Shown here: piece by piece, positions 9,701-18,303 of the stretch | Numbering within the stretch: position 1 is the first letter of the stretch | Layout of the letters: every line of letters starts with the position of its first letter | Assembly: GCF_002910825.1 (NCBI RefSeq) | Contig: NZ_NEUB01000724.1 | Location: forward strand, 1-42,049 | Length of the DNA stretch: 42,049 nucleotides | Source of the DNA: Streptomyces sp. SM1 | GTDB lineage: Bacteria; Actinomycetota; Actinomycetes; Streptomycetales; Streptomycetaceae | Direction: 5' to 3' | Made by a program: the position numbers and the translations under genes | The notes under the pieces: model-generated | The model's input: the letters and a program-made list of their open reading frames with translations, nothing else | What the model was told of the DNA's origin: nothing | Database searches by the model: none

Positions 9701-12700
9701 AACCAGCCGTCCGCGGCCAGCCCTCGGGTGAAGAGCGCACCGATGCGGTGCGGCATGGGCTCCTCGGGCATCGCCGTCCCCTGCCAGAGGCTGCGGTCGG
9801 CGGCCCGGTCCAGCAGGTACGCCAGGTACTGGCGGTGCAGGATCTCGGAGGCGTCGAGGTAGCAGTCCGGCGGGATGATCCGCCCGGCGAGCATCTGCTC
9901 GGGTGCGTGCAGGTAGTACTGGTTGCGGGCGCCGCGCGGTACGAAGGTGACGGTGAGCGAGTTGCCGGTGCTGCGTCCGGCGCGGCCGATGCGCTGCGCG
10001 TAGTTGGCGGGCGCGGGCGGCAGGGAGGCCAGCAGTACGGCGGACAGGTCGCCGATGTCGATGCCGAGTTCGAGGGTGGGCGTACAGGTCAGCACGTTCG
10101 GGTCGAAGGGCGCGCGGCGCAGCTTGAAGGCCTGCTCGACCTCCTCGCGGCGGGCCCGGCTCAGGGCGCCCGTGTGCTCGGCGGTGAGGACGTCTCCGGG
10201 GCGGTCGACGGTGTAGAGGCGGCGGTAGTAGTCGTCGCGGTAGTCGCGGTCGTCGGTGGTGAAGGTACCGGTGCACTGGAAGCGCAGGCAGGGGGTGCCG
10301 AGCCAGTCGTCGCGCCGGCCGGGCGGCACGGTGTGGCGCCAGGTGCAGCTGTCGCAGCGGACGCCGTAGTCGTTGACGGCGGCGCCGTAGGCGTCGGCGT
10401 CGGGTGACGACGGGTCGGTGGCGAGGCTGTGCACCATGATGGTGCGCGGCCGGAGCGCGAAGACGGTCGCGCCGCCGTCGCCGGGGTAGGTGGCCAGCAC
10501 CTCGCGCTGGGCCAGCAGCTTCATCGCCTGCTCGGCGACGGCGCGGGCCTCGCGCCGTTCGCAGCCGAGGGCCCGGTGGCCCCAGTCGGCGAACCAGGTG
10601 TTGTCGCGGTTGAGGGAGTCGAAGTCGGAGGCCGCGGTGCGTCCGAGGATCGGGAAGGTCGGTGCGGCGAGGCCGCGGGGGAAGGCGGGCATTCCGGTGG
10701 GCCGTCCGCCCCAGATCGGCCAGCGGCGGGCGCCGGCCTGCGCGATGTACTCCTTCAGCCAGGGGTGGAACAGCGCACCGCGCAGCCGCATCCGCTCGAG
10801 GAGCCCGCGCAGGTAGATCTGGTACGCGGTGTCGTCGGCGGGGAGCGTGATCTGGCCGGGGAGGCGCTGGTGGGCCTGCCGCAGCAGCCCGGCGACGGTG
10901 GCGGCGTCGGGCAGTTCCACCTCGGCGGCGGCGGTACGGGTCAGTTCGAGGGTGCGTCCGAGGCGGGAACGCAGGCCGAACTCCATCAGGGTCTGGAAGA
11001 CCATGCGGTCCTGCAGCATGTACGCGCCCGCGTCGCTGAACCCCTCGCCGGTGAGGAGGGTGCGGATCTCCGGGTTGTCCCGCAGGTCGGGCGGGACGAT
11101 CGAGGCGAGCTTGCTCCGCTCGCCCTTCTCGGCGGCCGTCACGACGGCTTCGGCCGCGTCGGTGGCGAGGTCGTGCACGGCGACGGGTACGCCCGGCTTG
11201 AGCTGCTCGGCGAGCAGCCCGCGGAAGGTGAAGCCGAAGCTGCGGTTGGCGATGAACGCGGCCCGGTGCGTGGCGTCCTGCACGGAGTCGGTGAAGACGA
11301 GCAGCTTGCGTTCGTCGTCGGTCAGGCCCCGGTCGGAGAAGAGCTGGGTGGTGGTGACGGAGGCGAGGGTGGCGGTGCCCGCGCCGAGGAAGCGCATGCC
11401 GTCGGCGAGGTCGCAGGACGGGCACCGGTCGCCCGCGCCGGCGGGGACCGGCCCGGAGACGGTGAGCACGGGCACGGTCTCGCTGCCGGCCACGGTCCGC
11501 AGCTCGCCTTCCTCGGCGTGCAGGAAGACGGGGGTGTGCTCGCCGGGCCTGGCGCGGATCATCCAGCGCACGGCGCGGTTGTTCTGGGCGGAGGCCCGGT
11601 AGATCTCCAGCGGCTTGGTCTTGAGCTGCTGCCACTCCAGGTCCGTGGAGAGCGCCGCCCACCCCGAGCGTCCGCAGTGACGGCAGTACACGGCGGGAAG
11701 GTGGGCGCGGTAGGCCGGGCCGACGGGCCGGACGAACGGGGCGGGGGCGTCGGCGCCGGGGCTTTTGTCCGCTTCGGCGTCGGCGGTGCTGTCCACCTCG
11801 GCGGCGGGGTAGATGGCGAGGTTGGCCGGGTTGGGCTGGGTGTCTCCGGTGGGGCCGTCGTCGTCGAACCAGCGGAAGTGCGGGGTCGCCGTCGCGGCGC
11901 GGATGACACGGCGTACCTCGCGCACCCAGAGCTGCGCCTCTACGCGCAGGAACGGGCCGATGCGGCCGGTGTCGGGGTCCTCGGCGCGGGCGGTCGACAC
12001 GAGGGCGAGGAGTCGGGCGAGGCCGGTCGCTACCCGGTCGATATTGGTACGGGCCGCCTCGTCCCAGGCCGCGCCGCCGCCGCGCTTGGCGAACTCCCGG
12101 GCGATGTCGGGGACCGTGACGGGGAGGCCGCCGGCGACGTCGAGGAGAGCCCGGATGAGGTTGTGCTGGCGGAGTTTCCTGCCGAGTTCGAGGGGGTCGG
12201 CGAAGTCCATGCCGACGACGAGTTCCGCCAGTCGGTGGATGGCGGCGGGGTCGTCGAGGGGGTCCGGGACCGCGGCGAGGTCGGCCGGTGAGGGGACGGG
12301 GAGGAGGAAGTCCGGCTCGGCGACGAAGTCGGCGGGCGACTGGCGGTCCTCGCCGATGAGGGCGGTGTCGGGGAAGGGCGTCCCGAAGACCTTCTCGGCG
12401 AATTCGAGGAGGAGTTCACGGTCCGACTTCTGCGGGCCGTCGGCGTCCGGGGCGACCTCGTCGGCGGGGGCGCCGCCGCCGAGGGTGGCGGAGGTGGCGA
12501 CGGGGGTGATGGTGCCGAGCGGGCGGCCCGGTTCCGCCTTGCCGGTGGCCGCTCCGAGGCGGCGCATCAGCATGGCGACGTCGGTGCCCTGGGCGCCGTC
12601 GTAGGTGTGGAACTCGTCCAGGACGACGTAGGTCAGCCCGCCGTCCTTCCAGAGCGGCACGTCCGGGATCCGCTGGAGGAGGAGGTCCAGCATCTTGTAG

Positions 12701-13377
12701 TTGGTAAGGAGGAGGTCCGGCGGGTTGGCCCGGATCGCCTCGCGGTCGGTGATCAGGCGGCTGTCGGGCGACAGCCGGGCGGGGGTGATCGTGCTGGCGC
12801 CGGCCTCGCGGGCGTAGGAGCCGGGGGCGTCCTCGTCCTCGTCCTCCGGGGGTCGGTTGCCGGCGGTTCCGCCGATGTAGACGCCGGCGGTGACGGAGGA
12901 GAGGGCGGGGTTCTTGGCGAGCAGGTCGTCGATACGGCGGGCCTGGTCGTCGGCCAGCGCGTTCATCGGGTAGAGCAGGAGTGCCTTGACGCCCTTCACT
13001 CCGGCGGCTCGGGCGCGGGCGCAGTGGTCCAGGATCGGGATCAGGAACGACTCCGTCTTGCCGGAGCCGGTGCCGGTGGTGACGATCGTCGGCTCGGGAG
13101 CGTGGCCCGACTTGCTGGACAGGCGTTGCCAGGCGGTGGCTTGGTGGGTGTAGGGGCGGAGGTCGGGGTGCCAGTCGAGGGCCTTCTCCCAGCCGGGGGG
13201 TGCCTCTCGGAAGGGGGTACGGACACGGAGGTACGGGCCTCGGAAGAGCCTGCTCTCCGGCCGCTCCAGGAACGCCTCGAGCTCCTCGCGGACGTCGTCG
13301 TCGGCGAGCGCGAAGCTCGTCGTCAGGTACGCGGCGAGGGCACGACGCAGATCCTCGGCGGCCAGAGAGGGAAGCAT
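6733..13377 (-). CDS. Giant DEAD/DEAH helicase with DUF1998 and nuclease-like tail (DrmA/DrmB- or DruE-like)
   Basis: A 2214-residue SF2 helicase. N-terminal RecA lobe: RPYTHQATAW Q-motif region, Walker A TGTGSGKT (101-108), LLTNYKMLD, DEFH box (254-257). The C-terminal helicase motif QRIGRAGR lies near residue 1130, and several Cys pairs (CRHC, CPSC, CPECG...CPRC) are scattered through the protein. The DUF1998 region (about 1560-1720) ends in a zinc-type CPC...CHRCLLPH. After it, about 1820-1880 carries EPDYLL, AVFLDGYAYH and ADDAAKREAL, similar to Vsr/PD-(D/E)XK-like tails of DUF1998 helicases. The ATG at 13377 lies 8 bp after the methyltransferase stop; the longer frame to 13689 overlaps that gene and is a shadow. 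In DISARM, DrmA (helicase) and DrmB (DUF1998) are separate; DruE of Druantia is the other family with this size and content. Confidence 0.85.
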   Translation of the reverse strand: MLPSLAAEDLRRALAAYLTTSFALADDDVREELEAFLERPESRLFRGPYLRVRTPFREAPPGWEKALDWHPDLRPYTHQATAWQRLSSKSGHAPEPTIVTTGTGSGKTESFLIPILDHCARARAAGVKGVKALLLYPMNALADDQARRIDDLLAKNPALSSVTAGVYIGGTAGNRPPEDEDEDAPGSYAREAGASTITPARLSPDSRLITDREAIRANPPDLLLTNYKMLDLLLQRIPDVPLWKDGGLTYVVLDEFHTYDGAQGTDVAMLMRRLGAATGKAEPGRPLGTITPVATSATLGGGAPADEVAPDADGPQKSDRELLLEFAEKVFGTPFPDTALIGEDRQSPADFVAEPDFLLPVPSPADLAAVPDPLDDPAAIHRLAELVVGMDFADPLELGRKLRQHNLIRALLDVAGGLPVTVPDIAREFAKRGGGAAWDEAARTNIDRVATGLARLLALVSTARAEDPDTGRIGPFLRVEAQLWVREVRRVIRAATATPHFRWFDDDGPTGDTQPNPANLAIYPAAEVDSTADAEADKSPGADAPAPFVRPVGPAYRAHLPAVYCRHCGRSGWAALSTDLEWQQLKTKPLEIYRASAQNNRAVRWMIRARPGEHTPVFLHAEEGELRTVAGSETVPVLTVSGPVPAGAGDRCPSCDLADGMRFLGAGTATLASVTTTQLFSDRGLTDDERKLLVFTDSVQDATHRAAFIANRSFGFTFRGLLAEQLKPGVPVAVHDLATDAAEAVVTAAEKGERSKLASIVPPDLRDNPEIRTLLTGEGFSDAGAYMLQDRMVFQTLMEFGLRSRLGRTLELTRTAAAEVELPDAATVAGLLRQAHQRLPGQITLPADDTAYQIYLRGLLERMRLRGALFHPWLKEYIAQAGARRWPIWGGRPTGMPAFPRGLAAPTFPILGRTAASDFDSLNRDNTWFADWGHRALGCERREARAVAEQAMKLLAQREVLATYPGDGGATVFALRPRTIMVHSLATDPSSPDADAYGAAVNDYGVRCDSCTWRHTVPPGRRDDWLGTPCLRFQCTGTFTTDDRDYRDDYYRRLYTVDRPGDVLTAEHTGALSRARREEVEQAFKLRRAPFDPNVLTCTPTLELGIDIGDLSAVLLASLPPAPANYAQRIGRAGRSTGNSLTVTFVPRGARNQYYLHAPEQMLAGRIIPPDCYLDASEILHRQYLAYLLDRAADRSLWQGTAMPEEPMPHRIGALFTRGLAADGWFRRFLDVAQARHAELASSFIALFPAMSPEAQQGLRQFAGLKLEESVGKAATAWRKRLEALRSRSRQIGRAFDALSTASGDRERDEQRRQLYAERRSVNKRRDALVGENSVNAMVRLGLLPNYTLHDDATLLDATLWWKDADGEFQEKLTEYGRGSRTGLLELAPGNTFHSDGYKYIVNGVDLGAGEGDTAYAQWRLCPECGYVATAESGPDLTACPRCRAAQIGDPGALHTVLVPERVTARERREDARLTDERDERERRRFADLTLVDIDPDQPQGLRAWKRKGDLPFGVEFAREATIRTLNLGPAALAGPEHQIAGEQVQVPGFETCLECGAVRGAHPQAWDRSAQRIGTRHAYWCGHKDDGIDAEPVRRLVLAHELTTQALRILLPFSTLHLETRLVSFKAALLLGITKHFGGAPDHLRVVTATMPGGTQELRRRFLVLHDSMPGGTGYLEHLADRTVLHRVLTLAQTALRDCPCGKENIRTPCHRCLLPHVRSDEHPHASLRVARELLDEILTDWDTEDVDTLSGVRIDQLADSELEAQFVRTLVEWGSRPQETGTVTPRAGERGMEYELRFTRPDGGTTRWLFQDHVRQLTSAPSEPDYLLTRIDGPSTRIAVFLDGYAYHASAGINRIADDAAKREALRADGTQVWQFTHADVMAWKAAVEGTSADREVRTPAEPLLGDHALRTARQIHQSLTGGARPEDTLDPVLRNPIETLLAVLADPDAEKWARKAAALIGGFAGGGASRQPVDRQAVGERLPRILAGDPLPTAVGRPAADAMALDARTPGGLRVIGLLDRRAEPSTGQPGMSAWSAFTVLDDRDEAVAEPAHRRRWADWLRWSNLLQLLTGTHGPALPRSFHQVAASTAGQVDAHAVALLAGALPTTSGVPEQLPQPWAEAVEWAAPQVEELLFALVKEAHTRRYGAPEVGFELDERLSEQAELAWPDARVAVFLDTNEDRDAAFAAAGWHVAHAETVDVAELAERLENR

Positions 13378-13385
13378 GGCGGTGA

Positions 13386-16300
13386 CTACTTGCCTTCCGG
13401 GGCGGGGGTGGGCGCGGGCGTGGTGAGGGGGTGCTCGGCGAGGTAGGCGGCGTAGTCGCCGTACTCGCCGGCGTGGAGGCGGGCGGTGAAGTCCGCGTGG
13501 GCGCGGGTCATCTCTGCCTCGCGGTTGGGCTTCACCCAGCCTTCGGGGATGGCGGGGGTGGGGTCGCCGGCGCGAGCGGCCTTGGCCCAGGCCTTGACGA
13601 AGGCGGTCTCCTCCGGGGTCTGGCGGATGCCTACGTTGTGCGTCGCCGCGCCGATCTTGTGACCGTCGGGGGCGAAGAACATCTCCCACTCGTACTTGCG
13701 GAGCACGGCGAACTGGGAGCGGTACATCGCGCAGAGCTGCTCGGCGGTGAGGCCGAGCATGACGGCGACGATCGCATCGATCTCAACTAGGGCCATGCGG
13801 CGGTCATACTCGGTGCGGAGGGGGGTTGCCATCGACCAGGAGGGCTCGACGGCCTGGATCGGCGGGCGGGGAGAATTGCGGTCAGTCCAGCGGTCGGTGA
13901 GCCATGCAGGTTCAAAGAGCTCTTCCCAGATAGGGGCGTAGTCGCGGGTGAGACAGTTGAGGCGAAGAGCACGAAGGAGAAGCGGTGTGGCGACTGGATG
14001 ATTTAGCGGAGCAGGGAATCTGTAAATCGCCTCACCTTGAACATCTGCTTTCCCGGAAATTTTCACCAAGTAGTCAAATGGCAACCCAACCCATAGGCCA
14101 CTCAGCACCGCAGTCTGATGGGTAGTAGACATAGTCATCGTATGCACGGTATTTACATGAGTAGGTCCAGGAGGAAGGAGCGCAGCCTGGAGGGTTCTCT
14201 CTGTGATTGGGTCAACCATGCGACGCCACGCGACGCGATAGTAGGAACTGGGAGCACGCCCGGACCAATCCCCTTGAGCACCAGCAAATTCGACGATCGA
14301 ACACGCGCGCTGATAATTCGTGCGCGGCAAGACAGAGACAGCAAGAGATTCTAGCGATTGAGCCGAGTAGTCTTTATTCGACTTGCACCCCGGATTGGGC
14401 TCCTTGGAAAATGGCGTTGCAACTGAAAAATGGGGACCCTGTAGAATTACATCAGACCAGCTTGAGGGAGTCTCCGTTCGGCGCTCAATAATCCCGTCCT
14501 CCTTCGCCCCTTTTTCATGCAGAGCAGAAGTCCACCAGAATTCATAGTCCCCAAGGCGCAGAGGAAAAGAAGAGAGCGCAATCGATGCTTCATTGTCCCT
14601 CTTCGTCAAAGTACGAAGCATCCTGGCCTCCACTTCCGGCGTCCCCTCAGGGTCCACCAGCGCCGCCCATGCACCCAAAGTCAGGCCATCAACGTTAATT
14701 AGGCGATTACGGTGCGGCCGAAGATCCCAACCGCCAGACTCAAACTGCCTTCCAGGCTCCTCTCCGAACCCATTATGCGCGATCGATTCGTCAACAGTAG
14801 ACGGGTGGAGAAGGCCTGAAGAATTAATGAAGGAAACATCCCTAACTTCACCATAGACATGAATCGCGTAATCCCTCGTATTGCCGATCTCGAACAGCTT
14901 TAGTTCATTTCGAAACTGGAAATGTCGCCTTAGCCTCTGGTATGCCGCACTACGTAGTGCGCCACCCTTCGGATCAGTAAAGTGCGTATCCGGGTGAACG
15001 AGGCCAGAAATTCCTGAACTGCCCAAATTCCGCCACACTTGAGAGACAAAATTAGTGTAGAAGTTTGTCTGCAATCCAGCCAAGACAGGGTTCTCGATTG
15101 CGGACCCGAGGTGCGCACTTGCGCCAGCCCATGAATTGAGTTCCGTCAAGTAACCACGAAGGTTCGACGAATCCCTTAGGACTACATCACGATGCATCGA
15201 TTTCACCTTCTCGCTTGCAGTGCCCGCTAGACCGAACCACGGATCATATTCAGCGAGAGTGAGGTCATCGTCCCATGTAGGCCTATGCCAAGGCGGATTC
15301 CCCACTTGCAAATCAAAACCACCACGCTCGAACAGGTGAGCAAATTCCAGCTCCCAGTGGAAGAACCCCTCCCTCCGAGTGATCGAGTCCACCTCACTCA
15401 GCCATAGGAATTGAGCCGTCACCAACGGCAATTCCACGCACTGGCTCATAACTCGGTCGAACTCATCATCCATTGCCAGCTTCTCGAACTCGCCGGTATC
15501 GGCGAACAGACCGAATTCATCGTCTAGTCCTGCCGCACCGCCGCCAATACGACTGGACGACCTAGCCTTGGCCTTGGCAGCAGGAACCCCCAGCACCGCC
15601 TCGCAGAATGACAGCCACTCCTCCATGGTTGGCGGCGTCGGCGTGTCAGGCTGGCCCACCGGCCAGAACCACAAGGCGCACCAGGCGTCCATGACCAGCT
15701 TCAGCCGGCCGCGCGGCGAGCCCGGCTCGTTGAGGGCGCTTTCGATCTGCTCGCGGGTCACATCCCCCGATGCCTTGGGCAGCGGCTTGTCAGGTTCGAC
15801 CTCCCAGACGTCAATCTGGCGCCGTACCTCCCGCTCACTCACGATCAGGCGGCGCTTCGCCAGCTCCCACAGCCGCTCGACCCGGGTCGCCAGCGCGAGC
15901 AGCCGCTTGCCCTGGGCCGCGGACAGGGTCGCGGTGACGGCCTTGCGCCACTCCGCAAGTGCATCGCGCTCGTCCTTCGCCAGCTCCTTCGCCTGCTTGG
16001 CGTCGGTGACCGCGCCCCATCCCTTGGCCGGCAGCAGGAAGTGGTGGATCTCCTCGCCCGCCTGGAGCTGTCCCTCCTCGGCCCCGGCACGCAGCGGCCG
16101 GTCCGTCGGGACCGTCGTCAGCCAGGCCTTCTTCTTCAGGGCCTCCGCCGCGTACACCGCCCGCCGCGCGCCGATCAGCGAGTTGCCGCGCCGCAGGTGC
16201 AGGCCGAACCAGGGGGCCTTCAGGCCCTCGTGCATCGAGTTGAGCCAGAGCGAGACCTCCGCCAGCTCCACGGCCGTCTGGTTGAGGTCGACACCGTACG

Positions 16301-18299
16301 AGTTGTGCAGCGCGAGGTACGCCTTGACCTTCTGGAGTTCCGCCTCGTAGCGGTCCGGCGGCAGCTGCTCGCCGCCGAGTTCGGCCATCCGTCGCCGCAG
16401 GTACTCCGCCGCGAGCTGGTTGATGGCCTCGTTGAGGAACGCGCCGGAGCCCAGGGCAGGCTCGCACACCGTGAGGTCGAGGATGTCCCGCGCGGGTGTC
16501 GTCTGGCCGTCCTGGTCCAGCAGTTCCGCCAGCGCGTGCTTGACCGTGCTCCGGGTCAGGACTTCCGGCGTGTAGTACGACGCCGAGCGCTGCCGCTCAC
16601 GCCCGGACAGGCGGTAGACGAACGTGCCCTTCTTGTGCAGGACCCTCTTCTTGGCGCCCGTCAGCTCGTCCGTCCGCTTGACGAACACGTCCTCGTCGTA
16701 GTTGTCCGCGTCCTTCAGCGGTACGACCCAGGTGCCGCTCAGCCCGTCGGAGTCCGGCTTGGCGACCTCGTACAGGTCGTCCCACGCGAAGAAGCCGGTG
16801 TAGGACATCAGGCCCTCGTACACCGCGCCCAGCTGGTTGATGCCGAGCTGGGCGTAGGAGATGAAGCCCTTGCCGGTGCCGCCGCCGGCCTTGCCGCGTC
16901 CACTGCGGCGGCCCTGCGTGAGCATCAACAGGTTGAGGACTCGCCACAGCACCTTGTTCCGCAGCCGCGTGTCGATCCGCTGTCCGTCGATCGACACCGT
17001 GCCGATCAGCGGGGTTGCGTCGGCCTTGAACAGGTCGCTGCGCAGCGCCTCGAAGCGCAGGCCGTCGGCGTCGAGGACGGTGACGTTGTCGTCGGAGGGC
17101 TTCTTCTCCGCGCCCAGGGGACGGTGGCCCTGGTCGACCAGGCGGAACAGCAGGTCCAGGGATTCGGCGAAGTGCGTGCCGTCCTGGGCCTCCTCCGGGA
17201 GGTCGTAGGAGACCAGTTCGCCGAGCCGTGCCAGGCCGTAGCCGTCCTGGTAGGCGTCGTCCTTGCTGGGCAGGATGCCGAGTTCGGGGCGGGCCTCCGC
17301 GTAGAGCAGGAACAGGATCCGGTAGAGGTAGCGCAGCGACTCGCGGGTGAGGCGGCTGGCGAGGTCGGCGGGGTCGCCCAGTTCCGCCGGGTCCGCACCG
17401 CCGTCCTTGATGCGGTCCAGGATCTCCTGGGCGATGAGCTCGACGGACTGGCGCAGACCTTCTCGGAGTTCCTTGGACACGCCGACCGCGTGCTTGCGGC
17501 CCTTGTCGACCAGGTTGTCCAGGTAGCCGGCGACGCCGCCCTCGGTGAGCAGCGACTCGGCGCCGAAGAGCGCGGCCACCGCTTCCAGTTCCTCGCCGTC
17601 CGCGCTGAGGTTGCGGTCCAGTGCCTCGTCCACGCTCACCGCGAGGAACCGGCCCTCGTGCCACGCCGTGCGGTCGGCGAGCAGGACGACGCCACCCGCG
17701 AGCAGCAGGACGTAGCGCGGTGCGTAGCCGTCGTCGCAGCCGAAGAGGAAGGTGACGGCCTCGTGCGCACCCGTGACGCGGTCCTTGCCGTCGAGCTGGA
17801 TCGGGTCGAGCAGGCGGGCGCCGCCGTCCTCGACCTCCGCGACGACGAGCTCGCCGTCCACCTCCCAGGTGACGTCCAGGGCGACGAGTTCCACGCCGCT
17901 GAGGCTAGTAACGGCCAGCGCCACCGGCACCGACCGCTCCTTGTCGCCCTGCATGACGTCGAAGTCGCCGCGGTGCAGCCGGGTGTGAGTGGAACCCTCT
18001 GGTTCCGAAGTCTCCTCGGAGTCCTCGCTCTTCGGCGCGATGTACGCCAGCGCCGCCAACAGGCGGTCGTTGAGGTCCCGCACCTCGGGGCCGTCGACGG
18101 CGTCGTTCTCGGTGATGCGGACCTTGGCCTTGAAGTACTCGCGGCGCAGGTTCTTCACGCCCGACCGGGACGACGGCGTGCCGGCCCGGTCCGCCGAGGT
18201 CCAGCGCTTGCGCAGATCGGTGAGGTCGCGGGCGAACAGCTCGGCAAGGTAGTGGGCGGAGATGTACTCACCGCGGTTGGTGATCGCTTCGAATGCCAC
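13386..18299 (-). CDS. Eco57I/PglX-type N6-adenine DNA methyltransferase (DrmMI-like)
   Basis: A 1637-residue protein. It has a long N-terminal region (1-570, helical), SAM-binding motif I EPALGSGAF near residue 615, then catalytic motif IV NPPW near residue 1000. NPPW is the hallmark of N6-adenine methyltransferases of the gamma/Eco57I type. The stretch between them is unusually long and helical. The C-terminal 500 residues should hold the target-recognition domain. The GTG at 18299 lies 4 bp after the SNF2 helicase stop and the gene stops 8 bp before the giant helicase, so the three form one operon. Expected role: methylate host DNA at a non-palindromic site as the self mark, as DrmMI and PglX do. 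It could instead be a combined restriction-modification protein, but I see no clear nuclease motif. The 3' third of the gene has much lower GC than its surroundings. Confidence 0.87.
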   Translation of the reverse strand: MAFEAITNRGEYISAHYLAELFARDLTDLRKRWTSADRAGTPSSRSGVKNLRREYFKAKVRITENDAVDGPEVRDLNDRLLAALAYIAPKSEDSEETSEPEGSTHTRLHRGDFDVMQGDKERSVPVALAVTSLSGVELVALDVTWEVDGELVVAEVEDGGARLLDPIQLDGKDRVTGAHEAVTFLFGCDDGYAPRYVLLLAGGVVLLADRTAWHEGRFLAVSVDEALDRNLSADGEELEAVAALFGAESLLTEGGVAGYLDNLVDKGRKHAVGVSKELREGLRQSVELIAQEILDRIKDGGADPAELGDPADLASRLTRESLRYLYRILFLLYAEARPELGILPSKDDAYQDGYGLARLGELVSYDLPEEAQDGTHFAESLDLLFRLVDQGHRPLGAEKKPSDDNVTVLDADGLRFEALRSDLFKADATPLIGTVSIDGQRIDTRLRNKVLWRVLNLLMLTQGRRSGRGKAGGGTGKGFISYAQLGINQLGAVYEGLMSYTGFFAWDDLYEVAKPDSDGLSGTWVVPLKDADNYDEDVFVKRTDELTGAKKRVLHKKGTFVYRLSGRERQRSASYYTPEVLTRSTVKHALAELLDQDGQTTPARDILDLTVCEPALGSGAFLNEAINQLAAEYLRRRMAELGGEQLPPDRYEAELQKVKAYLALHNSYGVDLNQTAVELAEVSLWLNSMHEGLKAPWFGLHLRRGNSLIGARRAVYAAEALKKKAWLTTVPTDRPLRAGAEEGQLQAGEEIHHFLLPAKGWGAVTDAKQAKELAKDERDALAEWRKAVTATLSAAQGKRLLALATRVERLWELAKRRLIVSEREVRRQIDVWEVEPDKPLPKASGDVTREQIESALNEPGSPRGRLKLVMDAWCALWFWPVGQPDTPTPPTMEEWLSFCEAVLGVPAAKAKARSSSRIGGGAAGLDDEFGLFADTGEFEKLAMDDEFDRVMSQCVELPLVTAQFLWLSEVDSITRREGFFHWELEFAHLFERGGFDLQVGNPPWHRPTWDDDLTLAEYDPWFGLAGTASEKVKSMHRDVVLRDSSNLRGYLTELNSWAGASAHLGSAIENPVLAGLQTNFYTNFVSQVWRNLGSSGISGLVHPDTHFTDPKGGALRSAAYQRLRRHFQFRNELKLFEIGNTRDYAIHVYGEVRDVSFINSSGLLHPSTVDESIAHNGFGEEPGRQFESGGWDLRPHRNRLINVDGLTLGAWAALVDPEGTPEVEARMLRTLTKRDNEASIALSSFPLRLGDYEFWWTSALHEKGAKEDGIIERRTETPSSWSDVILQGPHFSVATPFSKEPNPGCKSNKDYSAQSLESLAVSVLPRTNYQRACSIVEFAGAQGDWSGRAPSSYYRVAWRRMVDPITERTLQAALLPPGPTHVNTVHTMTMSTTHQTAVLSGLWVGLPFDYLVKISGKADVQGEAIYRFPAPLNHPVATPLLLRALRLNCLTRDYAPIWEELFEPAWLTDRWTDRNSPRPPIQAVEPSWSMATPLRTEYDRRMALVEIDAIVAVMLGLTAEQLCAMYRSQFAVLRKYEWEMFFAPDGHKIGAATHNVGIRQTPEETAFVKAWAKAARAGDPTPAIPEGWVKPNREAEMTRAHADFTARLHAGEYGDYAAYLAEHPLTTPAPTPAPEGK
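13840..15560. other. Low-GC patch inside the methyltransferase gene
   Basis: The open frame is intact, but base composition drops sharply. Counted by hand, 14881-14940 has 28 G/C of 60 (47%) and 14341-14400 has 31 of 60 (52%), against 48 of 60 (80%) at 9961-10020 in the next gene. The patch covers codons about 915-1485, including NPPW and the expected specificity region. The simplest reading is recombinational replacement of the target-recognition part from a lower-GC source. Confidence 0.8.
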
Positions 18300-18303
18300 G
18301 GTG

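Noticed and set aside
6784..10407. Very long plus-strand open frame opposite the giant helicase
   Set aside because: A shadow of a high-GC gene on the other strand: Gly/Val/Arg-rich, no domain, no ribosome site. Similar plus-strand frames at 16041-18413, 18262-21351 and 24365-27523 were rejected for the same reason.
13378..13689. N-terminal extension of the giant helicase frame
   Set aside because: It lies over the methyltransferase 3' end, is Arg/Pro-rich shadow sequence, and the ATG at 13377 starts recognisable helicase sequence.
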